Below, piece after piece: positions 1 to 8,096 of a stretch of DNA of 42,370 bases. This DNA comes from an uncultured Saprospirales bacterium (lineage in GTDB: Bacteria > Bacteroidota > Bacteroidia > Chitinophagales > Saprospiraceae), in contig CALCCH010000061.1 in the NCBI GenBank assembly GCA_937899855.1, forward strand, positions 1 through 42,370, read 5' to 3'. The notes beneath the pieces were generated by a model. The model saw only the letters and a list, made by a program, of their open reading frames with translations, was not told where the DNA came from and did no database searches. The position numbers and the translations under genes are program-made. Numbering within the stretch: the stretch's first letter is position 1; each line of letters starts with the position of its first letter.

Positions 1-2
1 AC

Positions 3-563
3 ATCCCGGCCATGGTCCTGGGCTTGCGCTATACCCCCCGCCCCTGGACCGAAACCCGTTACACCCACCTCGATGGGAAACGGCCCCCCCCCAAACGCCG
101 CTGGGGCGCACACGGCAGCCTGGGCCTCGGACTGCGGGAACGCGGTGCCGCCGGCGGTCCCCGCAATCCCATCTACTTGGCTACCGCCGCCGTCACCTAC
201 GCCAATGCCAAGTTCAATCGCTTTATGCTCGGTGCGGAGTTTGAGTTCAACCGCGGTGTATTCCTCTTCGGGCAACACGTCGGTGAATTTGAAAACCGGC
301 AGGAAGCCCTGCGTCGCTCGATGCGCTGGATGCTCTTTGTGGGGGACGAGCTACAGTACCACAACTTTAGCATTTCGATGCAGGTGGGTTTTTACTTGCA
401 TCCCGTCTACCTGGGGGTATTCCCCCTCTACAACCGCTTTGTGGTGCGCTACTATCTCCCCCCGCTGCGATCCTCCAAGGGCCGCTTCTACTTGGCCCTT
501 CAGCTTAAGTCCCACCTCATCATTGCGGAGTACTTCTCCTTCTCCGGTGGCGTGCGTTTTTAG
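3..563 (+). CDS. Outer-membrane beta-barrel protein, acyloxyacyl hydrolase-like (3' part)
   Basis: The reading frame is open from the first bases of the window, so the N-terminus and signal peptide lie upstream; an internal ATG at 12 is probably not the start. The visible 183+ residues alternate aromatic/hydrophobic and polar residues as in a beta-barrel, and the protein ends in a terminal Phe (SGGVRF), the usual outer-membrane insertion signal. The stretch around FYLHPV...PLYNRFVVRYYL followed by LKSHLIIAEYF resembles the C-terminal half of Bacteroidota barrels annotated as acyloxyacyl hydrolase/lipid A deacylase-like. That family name is recalled from motif shape and I cannot place catalytic residues, so enzymatic activity is not claimed. 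A generic porin-like barrel is the alternative. Confidence 0.6.
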   Translation: MPAMVLGLRYTPRPWTETRYTHLDGKRPPPKRRWGAHGSLGLGLRERGAAGGPRNPIYLATAAVTYANAKFNRFMLGAEFEFNRGVFLFGQHVGEFENRQEALRRSMRWMLFVGDELQYHNFSISMQVGFYLHPVYLGVFPLYNRFVVRYYLPPLRSSKGRFYLALQLKSHLIIAEYFSFSGGVRF

Positions 564-805
564 GTCCATTTATCCCTATTTCTTAAGTCCGACCTTCTGC
601 CGCACGCTTGGCTACCGCTCCTCCTGATGGTCCCACGCTCGTTTTCTGCTCCATCTGGTTGCTTCTGAAAGCGTACTCCGGTACCCACTGCGTGAGCGAT
701 TCCCGCTGGATTAATTGTGGTTCTAACGCCCTCCATCATATGCGGAAAATAAAAATTGGCCCGACCCAACGACCTGCTCAACTTTTGCCACTACTTATTT
801 GTTGC
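564..805. other. Intergenic region without recognisable gene
   Basis: Between the barrel gene and the pntA promoter there is a gap with no convincing coding frame, tRNA or strong terminator hairpin. Short open frames on both strands have no recognisable motifs. The region from 806 onwards carries the pntA promoter and leader. Confidence 0.5.
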
Positions 806-838
806 TTTTGCTGTTGTTCGGACAAATAGCTATCTTTC
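806..838 (+). promoter_or_regulatory. Probable promoter of the pnt operon
   Basis: TTTTG at 806-810 (its TTG at 808-810) is followed after exactly 20 nt by TATCTTTC at 831-838, which matches 7 of 8 positions of the Bacteroidota -7 consensus TAnnTTTG. Transcription would start near 843-845 and leave a leader of about 50 nt before the ATG at 894. This is a consensus match only. Confidence 0.5.
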
Positions 839-893
839 TACAAGTGTGAGGATCGCTATCCGTATCTACCAGACGAAAAACAAAACCCTATCC

Positions 894-1967
894 ATGAAAA
901 TTGGCATACTAAAAGAAGACCAAGATCGCCGGGTATCCCTTACCCCGGATACGCTCGCAAAAAACGCGCAACTGGTGGCGCAGTATCTTCTGGAAAAAGA
1001 TGCCGGCCAGTCCGCAGGCTATGCGGACGCCGCCTACGGAGACACGGTGAGCGTCCACGATCGCGCGACCATTCTCCGCGAAGCGGACCTGATCGTCAGC
1101 ATCCACCCTCCCAACGAGGCCGACCTGGCCCAAATCAAGCCCCAAACGGTCTTGGTATCGCTCTTCCAGCCCTATTTTGATCAGGAAGTGAGCGATCGGC
1201 TGCGCCAACGCACGCTACGGGCCTTTAGTCTCGACATGATTCCGCGGACCACCCTCGCCCAGGCCATGGATGTACTTTCCTCGATGGCCTCGGTTTCTGG
1301 CTACCAAGCCGTCCTGATGGCCGCCAATCACCTTCCCCGCTACTTTCCCATGATGATCACCGCCGCCGGAAGCATCCGCCCGGCCAAGGTATTGGTACTC
1401 GGAGCGGGCGTCGCCGGATTACAGGCAATCGCCACGGCTAAGCGGCTCGGCGCCATGGTGGAGGCCTTCGATGTACGCAAGGCAGCCAAGGAAGAGGTCG
1501 AGAGCTTGGGGGCAAAATTTGTGGAGGTAGCAGGCGCGCGCGACGATGCCGGTGCCGGTGGATACGCCGTAGACCAAAGTGAGGAGTTTCTCCAACGCCA
1601 ACAGCAGGAGGTCCAGAATCGGGCAACCAAGTCGGATGTTATCATTGCCACCGCACAAATTCGTGGTCGCAAGGCTCCCATCCTGGTCCGCAAGGAATCC
1701 ATCGCCCAGATGAAGCCCGGCTCCGTGATCGTCGACCTGGCGGCCTCCACGGGGGGCAACTGCGAACTGACCGAGGACCAAAAGATCATCGAGCGTCACG
1801 GGGTGACCATCATCGGCAATTCCAACCTGGCCGAAACCATGCCCCAGGATGCCAGCTCCCTGTTTAGCAATAACCTGATGAATTTTCTGCGCTTGCTCAT
1901 CGTAGAGGGCGAGCTACAGCTCGATTTGGACAACGAAATTATCGCGGGATCTTACATCACGCCCTAA
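894..1967 (+). CDS. pntA: NAD(P) transhydrogenase subunit alpha part 1 (PntAA)
   Basis: This is the soluble NAD(H)-binding domain I of the proton-translocating transhydrogenase, which transfers hydride between NADH and NADP+ at the inner membrane. It is 357 aa, the normal length of a separate alpha-1 subunit. It opens with MKIGILKE, carries the family stretch SLDMIPRTTLAQAMDVLSSM, and has a Rossmann loop GAGVAG at residues 170-175 followed by the KRLGAMVEAFDVR segment. I chose the ATG at 894 over an open upstream extension because MKIGILKE is the conserved N-terminus. The subunit is split from the membrane part, as in Rhodospirillum-type enzymes. pntAB follows after 20 nt and pntB after 2 more. 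The enzyme is homologous to the alanine dehydrogenase encoded at 32571-33800. Confidence 0.95.
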   Translation: MKIGILKEDQDRRVSLTPDTLAKNAQLVAQYLLEKDAGQSAGYADAAYGDTVSVHDRATILREADLIVSIHPPNEADLAQIKPQTVLVSLFQPYFDQEVSDRLRQRTLRAFSLDMIPRTTLAQAMDVLSSMASVSGYQAVLMAANHLPRYFPMMITAAGSIRPAKVLVLGAGVAGLQAIATAKRLGAMVEAFDVRKAAKEEVESLGAKFVEVAGARDDAGAGGYAVDQSEEFLQRQQQEVQNRATKSDVIIATAQIRGRKAPILVRKESIAQMKPGSVIVDLAASTGGNCELTEDQKIIERHGVTIIGNSNLAETMPQDASSLFSNNLMNFLRLLIVEGELQLDLDNEIIAGSYITP

Positions 1968-1987
1968 GCCTTAAAACCAAATAACCA

Positions 1988-2296
1988 ATGGAAGCGATTC
2001 TCCAATTTTTTGACAATAACTTACTCCTCATCTATCTGCTCCTCTTCACCATTATCCTTGGTTTTGAAGTGATCTCCAAAGTCCCCTCCGTCCTGCACAC
2101 ACCGCTGATGTCGGGGGCCAATGCCATTAGTGGCGTGGTCATTATCGGTGCCATCATCCTCATCCGCCAGGCGGCTCCGGACGACTACTGGACCCTGGGA
2201 CTCGGTACGCTGGGTGTGGTGCTGGGAATGACCAATGTGGTGGGGGGATTTGCCGTTACGGATCGTATGTTGGAAATGTTTAAAAAGAAAAAATAG
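1988..2296 (+). CDS. pntAB: NAD(P) transhydrogenase subunit alpha part 2 (PntAB)
   Basis: This 102-aa subunit is the small membrane part of domain II. It has an N-terminal hydrophobic segment (about residues 12-30), the conserved GFEVISKVPSVLHTPLMSGANAISG stretch (about residues 25-50), which lines the proton path, and two further membrane helices before a basic tail (FKKKK). The length agrees with separate alpha-2 subunits. It sits 20 nt after pntAA and 2 nt before pntB, so the three are almost certainly co-transcribed and co-assembled. Confidence 0.95.
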   Translation: MEAILQFFDNNLLLIYLLLFTIILGFEVISKVPSVLHTPLMSGANAISGVVIIGAIILIRQAAPDDYWTLGLGTLGVVLGMTNVVGGFAVTDRMLEMFKKKK

Positions 2297-2298
2297 CC

Positions 2299-3702
2299 AT
2301 GTTGACCTCCTTTCTCAATTTATCCTACCTGCTGGGAGCCCTGACTTTTGTGATCGGTCTGCGTCGACTGAGCTCCCCCGATACCGCCCGCCGGGGCAAT
2401 GGCCTGGCCGCCCTAGGGATGGGCATCGCCATTATTGCCACCATGGTATACCCCTTTACGGATGCCCCCAACAACTACCTCTGGATCGTGGTCGGGATGC
2501 TACTCGGCGGTGCCATCGGCTGGTGGAGTGCCCAAAAGGTACAGATGACCGCCATGCCACAGATGGTTTCCATCTTCAACGGACTGGGGGGCGCCTGCGC
2601 GGTAGTCCTCGCCATGCTGGAGCTCCTGAGCTTCTACGCGGGGGAACGCAGCCTGGATACCGGTGCCCTCTTTATCGTTTTGCTCGCCCTGCTCATCGGA
2701 GCGGTCTCCTTCACGGGGAGCCTGCTGGCCTTTGGCAAGTTGCAGGGCCTCGTAAAGGACAAACACGTTTACCTACCCGGTCACCAGTGGATCAATATTT
2801 TTTTCCTAATTGCCACCATTGGGCTGGTGACCTTTCTCCTAGTCCAAGGCTCTAGTATCGGTAGTATCGGAGCCATTGTGCTGATGATCCTCACCCTGGT
2901 CTACGGCTTTTCCTTCGTCGCCCCCATCGGTGGGGCCGACATGCCAGTCGTCATCTCCTTGCTCAACTCGTTTACCGGGCTGTCGGCCGCCGCCGCGGGC
3001 TTGATCTATGGCAACCAAATCATGCTGGTGGGAGGAATCCTCGTGGGGGCTTCGGGAACGATCCTGACGGTACTCATGTGCCAGGCAATGAACCGCTCCC
3101 TGCTCAACGTGCTGATCGGTGGATTCGGTGGTGGTGGTGGGGCACCGAGCAAAGGCGCCGTGGGGGATCAAGTGGCAAAAGAAGTGACCCGCAACGATGC
3201 GGCGATCCAGCTCTTCTACTCCAATTCGGTGATGTTTGTCCCGGGCTACGGACTGGCCGTGGCCCAGGCTCAAAAAGCCATCAAAGAACTCGATGATCTG
3301 CTGAGTGCCAATGGCGTCGAAGTGCGTTACGCCATCCACCCGGTGGCGGGGCGCATGCCGGGGCACATGAACGTACTGCTGGCCGAAGCGGACGTCCCCT
3401 ACGCCCAGCTACTCGACCTCGACGAGGCCAATGACCTCTTCGCCAATACCGATATCGTCGTTGTCGTAGGAGCCAATGACGTGGTCAATCCCGCTGCCCT
3501 CGACGATCCGGGGAGCCCCATTTACGGGATGCCCGTCCTGCAGGTTTGGGAAGCAAAGAACGTCATCGTACTCAAGCGAAGCATGAGCACGGGTTACGCG
3601 GGCATCCAAAACCAACTCTTTTTCCACGATAAAAACCGCATGCTGTTCGGCGACGCTAAGAAGTCCCTCCAGGCATTGATTGGAGAGGTAAAGAGCTTGT
3701 AG
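2299..3702 (+). CDS. pntB: NAD(P) transhydrogenase subunit beta (PntB)
   Basis: This 467-aa protein has roughly eight to nine membrane helices in residues 1-265 (proton channel), a glycine-rich linker (GGFGGGGG), and the NADP(H)-binding domain III. Domain III is recognised by VPGYGLAVAQAQ, the AGRMPGHMNVLLAEADVPY loop and GANDVVNPAA near the C-terminus, all family hallmarks. It is full length with no missing motif. The start is only 2 nt after the pntAB stop. Its stop codon forms one end of a short palindrome shared with the convergent gene. The complex should supply NADPH using the proton gradient. Confidence 0.96.
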   Translation: MLTSFLNLSYLLGALTFVIGLRRLSSPDTARRGNGLAALGMGIAIIATMVYPFTDAPNNYLWIVVGMLLGGAIGWWSAQKVQMTAMPQMVSIFNGLGGACAVVLAMLELLSFYAGERSLDTGALFIVLLALLIGAVSFTGSLLAFGKLQGLVKDKHVYLPGHQWINIFFLIATIGLVTFLLVQGSSIGSIGAIVLMILTLVYGFSFVAPIGGADMPVVISLLNSFTGLSAAAAGLIYGNQIMLVGGILVGASGTILTVLMCQAMNRSLLNVLIGGFGGGGGAPSKGAVGDQVAKEVTRNDAAIQLFYSNSVMFVPGYGLAVAQAQKAIKELDDLLSANGVEVRYAIHPVAGRMPGHMNVLLAEADVPYAQLLDLDEANDLFANTDIVVVVGANDVVNPAALDDPGSPIYGMPVLQVWEAKNVIVLKRSMSTGYAGIQNQLFFHDKNRMLFGDAKKSLQALIGEVKSL

Positions 3703-3714
3703 CGTTTAACGCTA
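3700..3714. repeat. Palindrome joining two convergent stop codons
   Basis: TAGCGTT-T-AACGCTA is a perfect 7-bp inverted repeat around one base. Its ends are the stop codon of pntB (TAG, 3700-3702) and the reverse-strand stop of the next gene (3712-3714). As RNA it could form only a 5-bp stem with a 5-nt loop and has no U-tract, so it is at most a weak terminator. Confidence 0.5.
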
Positions 3715-4539
3715 ACGCGAGATCCACCCCATCACGAGGGTATGATCGGCCCGGTAGCCTTGCTGGCTGTCCTCAAAATGTTCGTAACGATTGGTATTCG
3801 TCAGCTCGACGAATTCCCATTCCCGGCCCTCGGCGTCTTGCTGCCGGGCTAGGATACGAAAGCCCGTTCCCATCTTGATGCGTCCCAGTTGATTGCCTCG
3901 AAATTGTCCACCCTGACAAGGATCGTTGATGGGATTGTCCTTGATTTTCGGTCCACTGCGCAGGACCACCCCTTGCCGGATTTCACTGCTACCCAAGTCC
4001 TCCTTGGGCAGCACCTCGGGAAAGGCAGTGGCCTCCGTCCAGATGAGGTATTCGTAATCCCGGATGGCCCATTCTCCTTTTCCGATGCGCCATTCGAGGA
4101 AATAATTGTCGTAGTGGCAACAGCAGGCCTCGCTGCGGATACGCACGATGGTTTGGTCGCCTTCGCGATAGATGCGGTGCAAGGTACCCGGAATGCGTGT
4201 CTGGAAGACCTGGTAACGTTGACCCGTGGTATCGAGGCTGAGCATCACGGAAAGTTCGGGATAGGGGCAGCCCGTCCGAAAAATCCAGTCGGGTAAACCA
4301 TCCTGGTTGAGGTCAATTTTGCGGGATGAGGCCGCTTCGTAAGCGCGCCCGGTGTCTTCGCCGCAGGCCAGCTGGAGGTCGCGGGGAAGGGCTTCGAGCT
4401 CCGCGGCGCTAAAGGTTTGTAACAGGGGATCATTCCAATCCATGGCACCCTGTTGAAGCTCGTTGATCAGGGGAGGAACGGAGGAATCTGGTGCAACGCT
4501 AAATAAGCTTATTGCGAGGAATAAGGTGGTGATTGACAT
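3712..4539 (-). CDS. Secreted hypothetical protein with possible SH3-like C-terminus
   Basis: I do not recognise the family. Starting at the ATG at 4539 gives 275 aa with a short cleavable-type N-terminus (MSITTLFLAISLFSVA), which I prefer over an upstream start at 4614 that would bury the signal peptide behind 25 residues. The protein has several cysteines, including an ACCCHYDNY cluster, and a C-terminal part (KMGTGFRILARQQDAEGREWEFVEL...MGWISR) with the spacing of a bacterial SH3-like domain. A middle section (LDLNQDG-like: IDLNQDGLPDWIF) could bind calcium. It faces pntB with 9 nt between stops and may follow its own promoter; no operon partner is obvious. Confidence 0.6.
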   Translation of the reverse strand: MSITTLFLAISLFSVAPDSSVPPLINELQQGAMDWNDPLLQTFSAAELEALPRDLQLACGEDTGRAYEAASSRKIDLNQDGLPDWIFRTGCPYPELSVMLSLDTTGQRYQVFQTRIPGTLHRIYREGDQTIVRIRSEACCCHYDNYFLEWRIGKGEWAIRDYEYLIWTEATAFPEVLPKEDLGSSEIRQGVVLRSGPKIKDNPINDPCQGGQFRGNQLGRIKMGTGFRILARQQDAEGREWEFVELTNTNRYEHFEDSQQGYRADHTLVMGWISR

Positions 4540-4757
4540 GGGATAAATATGGGTTGTTAACAAACTAAGCGACGGTGCAACATTACTTTGGGCATTCCAG
4601 ACTGAAGAGAGCAATCAAACAGTGGACCATTAGGGGGGAGAATCGTCCGTATTGCCAGTCGTTGGGGGGGAGAACGCGTAATAATTCCGTCAAAATCAGT
4701 GGGATAGGCGCTTTGCCCGCTCCGCACTAGTCTGTAACCAATTTATCCTTTACTGGT
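4540..4757. other. Intergenic region with a short G-rich direct repeat
   Basis: Downstream of the PorW-like gene and upstream of the secreted protein gene. It contains two copies of GGGGGGAGAA about 32 nt apart (near 4633-4642 and 4665-4674). I see no clear promoter match or terminator hairpin. Confidence 0.35.
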
Positions 4758-7700
4758 TCAATTGGATTCCAAATAGTTTTCTTTAAAGAAGGGCCGGTAG
4801 CTCTCTACGGACTTTTGTTTGAGAATTTGACGGTAGTTTGACTGACTGACCGCAAACATCTCATAGCTGACCGAGCTGGCGAAAAAATCCTGGTCATTTT
4901 GTAAAATCCCGTTGTAGTAGCGCATGGCGGTATCCTTGTCCTTGAAGCGGCGGATGACCAAAATCGGTAGGCTGGTATCGGATCCCAGGTAGATATTGGA
5001 GATCCGGAGGCGGTCGAGTTGGTGGTATTGTCGGTTGTAATCCGACACTACGATCTTGGCGTCGTTGAGTTTGATCGAATTGTTTTTGAGGGCGATGATA
5101 AAGTAATGGACCTGCGTATCGTCGACTTTGAAGCTGCCGCCCACCTTGGTGGCCGCGTTGCGTACGCCGGCTACGTTCTGGTCGCCAAGTACCCGAAGAA
5201 TTTCCTTGGCCCGGGTCTGCTCGTCCGTATTGGGGAATTGGGCCACGACATTCCGTAGGGCTTTGATGTATTCTTCCTTGCCCTTGAGCTTACCCTGACT
5301 CATGGCCCCTAGGAGGGCAAATTTGGCCTGGAGGTCATTGGTTTTTCCAAACGTTTGGGTGGCTTGGACCACGCGCTGGTCTACCTCTTCATACTTGCGT
5401 TGCTGGAAGAGCGAGTAGGTCTCCTGGTAGTACACATTCAATCGATCGCGTTCGGCTTGGGCCTGGTTTTTAAAGTCCGGGTCGGTGAGGGCTTGAGCGT
5501 AAAGCGATTTGGGATACTTGTTGGTAATCTTGGTATAGTACTCCTGCGCTTTGGCAGTATTGCCTTCCTCGTTGAAAATGACGTACAACAGGTACCAAGC
5601 TTCGAGTTCTTTATCGTTGCGGGGGAAGCGATTTGACAAATCCTCTAGGGTCTCGATGGCCAGGTTATTTTTCTCCAGCCGGTCCTTGTACAGGGTACCC
5701 AGGGTAAAGAGCGCTTCGGTGATTTCCTTTTTGGCGGCCTTGATCTGTTGTGGGGTTTGGGGAACGTCCTTAAAAATCTTGTCGATGTCGGCCTGGGTCA
5801 ACTCGCGGTCGATTTGCTCGGCATCCGCCCCCGCGACTTCTTCCCCAAGTTCCCGCCGGCTAGAGCGTCGCCAATTGTCTTCCAAGGAGCGGTCGCCCCA
5901 GCGTTTTTCGAAGTCCCTACGCCCCTTTTTGAGTTTTTTATCATCGTAGGCAAAGAAGTTGCTGCCATTGCTGCTGCGGCCGCTGGTACCGCCCCCGCCG
6001 GATAATTTCGTTGCCTCCGCGAGGCGGCGTTCCTCCTCGGCCTTACGGATTTGATAGGCGAGCTCCTTGCGCTCCTGGTCAGTCATATTGGTGATGGCGA
6101 GCAGGCTATCCTGTAGGGCAATGATTTCCAAATTCTTGGCGATGTCGGTCAAGTTGTCGCGGAAGGCTTCGGTAGGTTTGTAGCGTTCGTCCGTTTTGGG
6201 CAGGGCCATCAGGGCGCTGTCCAGGGCGTACTTGGCATCGACGTACTGCTCGCGATCGTAGTACAACTGGGAGAGCAGCAGGTGGGATTCGGCGGCTTGG
6301 GCTTGGTTGCCCGTCTTCATGCTCAGGGAAGTCCTGAGGTATTTGATGGCCTGGACCACATCGTTCTCCTTGATGGCGATTTGGGCCAGGGCGAAATAAA
6401 TCTGGTCTTCGTAGCCATCGTTTTTGGTATCCTTGAGCATTTGCTCGAGGTTCTTGATGGCTTGCTCGGAGCTGACCTTTCCACTCAGCCAGGCGTTTTG
6501 GGCCACGTTGAGCCGGGAGCTGAACTCCATTTCGTAGCTGGGGCTAAACTTCAGGGCCCGCTCAAAACTGGCTACGGCTTGGTCGCCCCGGCCTTCCTGC
6601 TGGTGAATCTGGGCTACGATGTAGGAGTAGCGGGCTTTTTCCGACCGGTTGTTGGACAGCTCGATGGCTTCTTCCAGGGGGGGAATGACCTTGTCGTAGT
6701 CCTTGCGCTCCATGCTGAGGTAGGCCTGGGCCACCACCAAGTCCTTGCGGAGGCTTTCAAAGGTTTGGGGATCGCGGTCTAGCTTTTGGAGAATGACTTC
6801 CGCCTCGGAAAACATATCGCGTTCGATATAAGTCCGAGCCAGCCACAGCTGGCCTTCCTGATAGGCGGGTTTGTGCTTTAGGAAATAGCTTTCGGGGTCG
6901 TCTTTCTTGTCCTCCTCCTCTTTTTCCGTGGTCTTGTCCTTGCTTTTGGTACTTTTGGTACTGCTTTTTTTGGTGCTGGTACTCGGGCTTGGGCTTGGGG
7001 AGCTGCTGCGCTCTACCTCTTCCGGTTCGCCATCACTACTACTGGGGGCGCTTTCCTTGGTCGTCGCGCTGTCGCTCCCTTCCTTTTTCTCGGGACGTTT
7101 GCGCTTCTTACCGCTGTTGAAGCTGGTGGATTTTTTCTTTTTACTGCCCGAGCTGCTTTCCGGTCTTTTGCGTTTCTTTTTGCCGCTACTACTGGAGGAA
7201 GTGCTGGGCTTCTTTTTCTTTTTCTTGGTGCTTTTGGTTTTGGAATCGTCCTCGGGTCTTTTGCGCTTTTTGCCCGAGGAGGAGGTGCTGGTCGTACGTT
7301 TCTTGCTACCGGAGGAAGTACTGGGGCGCCGTTTTTTCCGCTTTTTCTTTTTCTTACTTCCCGCCCGCTCCCGGGCCGCCATCGCCTCGGGGCTGTATTC
7401 GGCGGCTAGGAACTCAAAAGCTTCCTGGGCATCTTCGTAACTTTGTTTGACGTACTGCGCCTTGCCGAGGAGTAGGTAGCAATCGTCGGTCCAGTGGCTT
7501 TCGTCGCGGTGGAGATTGACCACCACCGACACCTTTTTGATGGCTTCGTCCAGATTGCCCGCCTCCGAGGTCGCATTGGGGTTGGCCACGTAGGGGTAGA
7601 TTTCCAAAATCTTATTATAATTGTCGCGGTACTGGTCGCTGAGTTTGGTAATACTCAGGGTAAGCAGTTCGTTAGCATTGAAGTAGCCGTTGTATTTTGC

Positions 7701-7847
7701 GGTGGTATTGTGGTAAAATTTCTTGAGTTTGCTAGATTCTCCGCGCTTTTTCTGCGTCGTACAAGCCGCCAGGACCAAAACCAGCAAGGTGAGCCCGAGT
7801 AAGCTGGCGAGTCGATTTAAACTATTCCGTTGTTGAAGTGCGTTCAT
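4758..7847 (-). CDS. porW: PorW/SprE-like TPR lipoprotein of the type IX secretion system
   Basis: A 1029-aa protein with a lipoprotein signal peptide (LVLVLAAC, acylated Cys29), so it is membrane-anchored on the periplasmic side. Residues 40-160 contain the segment FYHNTTAKYNGYFNANE, characteristic of PorW/SprE, followed by TPR-like helices. Residues about 163-319 form a Lys/Ser/Pro/Glu low-complexity block, then many TPR-type helical repeats run from about 320 to 860, and the C-terminal 130 residues (FIIALKNNSIKLNDAK...) match the conserved end of the family. PorW/SprE proteins are needed for T9SS function and gliding in other Bacteroidota. The low-complexity insert is unusual. Start at 7847 is supported by the signal peptide. 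Confidence 0.85.
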   Translation of the reverse strand: MNALQQRNSLNRLASLLGLTLLVLVLAACTTQKKRGESSKLKKFYHNTTAKYNGYFNANELLTLSITKLSDQYRDNYNKILEIYPYVANPNATSEAGNLDEAIKKVSVVVNLHRDESHWTDDCYLLLGKAQYVKQSYEDAQEAFEFLAAEYSPEAMAARERAGSKKKKKRKKRRPSTSSGSKKRTTSTSSSGKKRKRPEDDSKTKSTKKKKKKPSTSSSSSGKKKRKRPESSSGSKKKKSTSFNSGKKRKRPEKKEGSDSATTKESAPSSSDGEPEEVERSSSPSPSPSTSTKKSSTKSTKSKDKTTEKEEEDKKDDPESYFLKHKPAYQEGQLWLARTYIERDMFSEAEVILQKLDRDPQTFESLRKDLVVAQAYLSMERKDYDKVIPPLEEAIELSNNRSEKARYSYIVAQIHQQEGRGDQAVASFERALKFSPSYEMEFSSRLNVAQNAWLSGKVSSEQAIKNLEQMLKDTKNDGYEDQIYFALAQIAIKENDVVQAIKYLRTSLSMKTGNQAQAAESHLLLSQLYYDREQYVDAKYALDSALMALPKTDERYKPTEAFRDNLTDIAKNLEIIALQDSLLAITNMTDQERKELAYQIRKAEEERRLAEATKLSGGGGTSGRSSNGSNFFAYDDKKLKKGRRDFEKRWGDRSLEDNWRRSSRRELGEEVAGADAEQIDRELTQADIDKIFKDVPQTPQQIKAAKKEITEALFTLGTLYKDRLEKNNLAIETLEDLSNRFPRNDKELEAWYLLYVIFNEEGNTAKAQEYYTKITNKYPKSLYAQALTDPDFKNQAQAERDRLNVYYQETYSLFQQRKYEEVDQRVVQATQTFGKTNDLQAKFALLGAMSQGKLKGKEEYIKALRNVVAQFPNTDEQTRAKEILRVLGDQNVAGVRNAATKVGGSFKVDDTQVHYFIIALKNNSIKLNDAKIVVSDYNRQYHQLDRLRISNIYLGSDTSLPILVIRRFKDKDTAMRYYNGILQNDQDFFASSVSYEMFAVSQSNYRQILKQKSVESYRPFFKENYLESN
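6891..7361 (-). repeat. Low-complexity Lys/Ser-rich block with KRKRPE repeats inside the PorW-like gene
   Basis: Residues about 163-319 of the PorW-like protein consist of alternating poly-Lys/Arg and poly-Ser/Thr stretches, with three near copies of GKK(K)RKRPE (about residues 192-199, 222-230 and 246-253), a related KKRKKRRPSTSSG at the start, and SPSPSPST and KST repeats near 283-302. The end turns acidic (TEKEEEDKKDDPES). On the plus strand the same DNA reads as an artefactual Leu/Phe-rich frame. Confidence 0.85.
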
Positions 7848-8096
7848 ACGATGGAGTTGTAACTGAATTACATCATTTGGTATACTGCTCAGACGGATAC
7901 AAAGTTTCAGTTTTCAGACACCGAGAATTCTTTGTACACGGGCATATAATTAAACATTAAAGGGTACAAATTTATTTTAATTTTCTAAAACTTAATCCAA
8001 GTTGTGGGCATTGAAATTCGGGAGGGTGACTTTTTAATCCCGGTCCGGTCCCCATTCCCGACCTGGGGCCCCCCAACTGGAGCAAAATAAGACGCG
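7848..8096. promoter_or_regulatory. Divergent intergenic region between the PorW-like and M23 genes
   Basis: This AT-rich gap must hold both divergent promoters. On the minus strand TAAATTTG (plus coordinates 7967-7974) matches the -7 consensus, about 120 nt upstream of the PorW-like start, but the nearest TTG is 23 nt away, longer than usual. I see no good plus-strand promoter for the M23 gene. Confidence 0.3.

Noticed and set aside
756-893. N-terminal extension of PntAA from 756
   Set aside because: The frame is open, but the conserved MKIGILKE start at 894 matches the family, and the extension covers the promoter.
4633-4674. Two GGGGGGAGAA direct repeats
   Set aside because: Only two short copies with no arrangement that suggests a binding site; too weak to call.
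6907-7440. Plus-strand frame rich in Leu and Phe
   Set aside because: It is the complement of the Lys/Ser-rich block in the PorW-like gene, and its hydrophobicity is a composition artefact.
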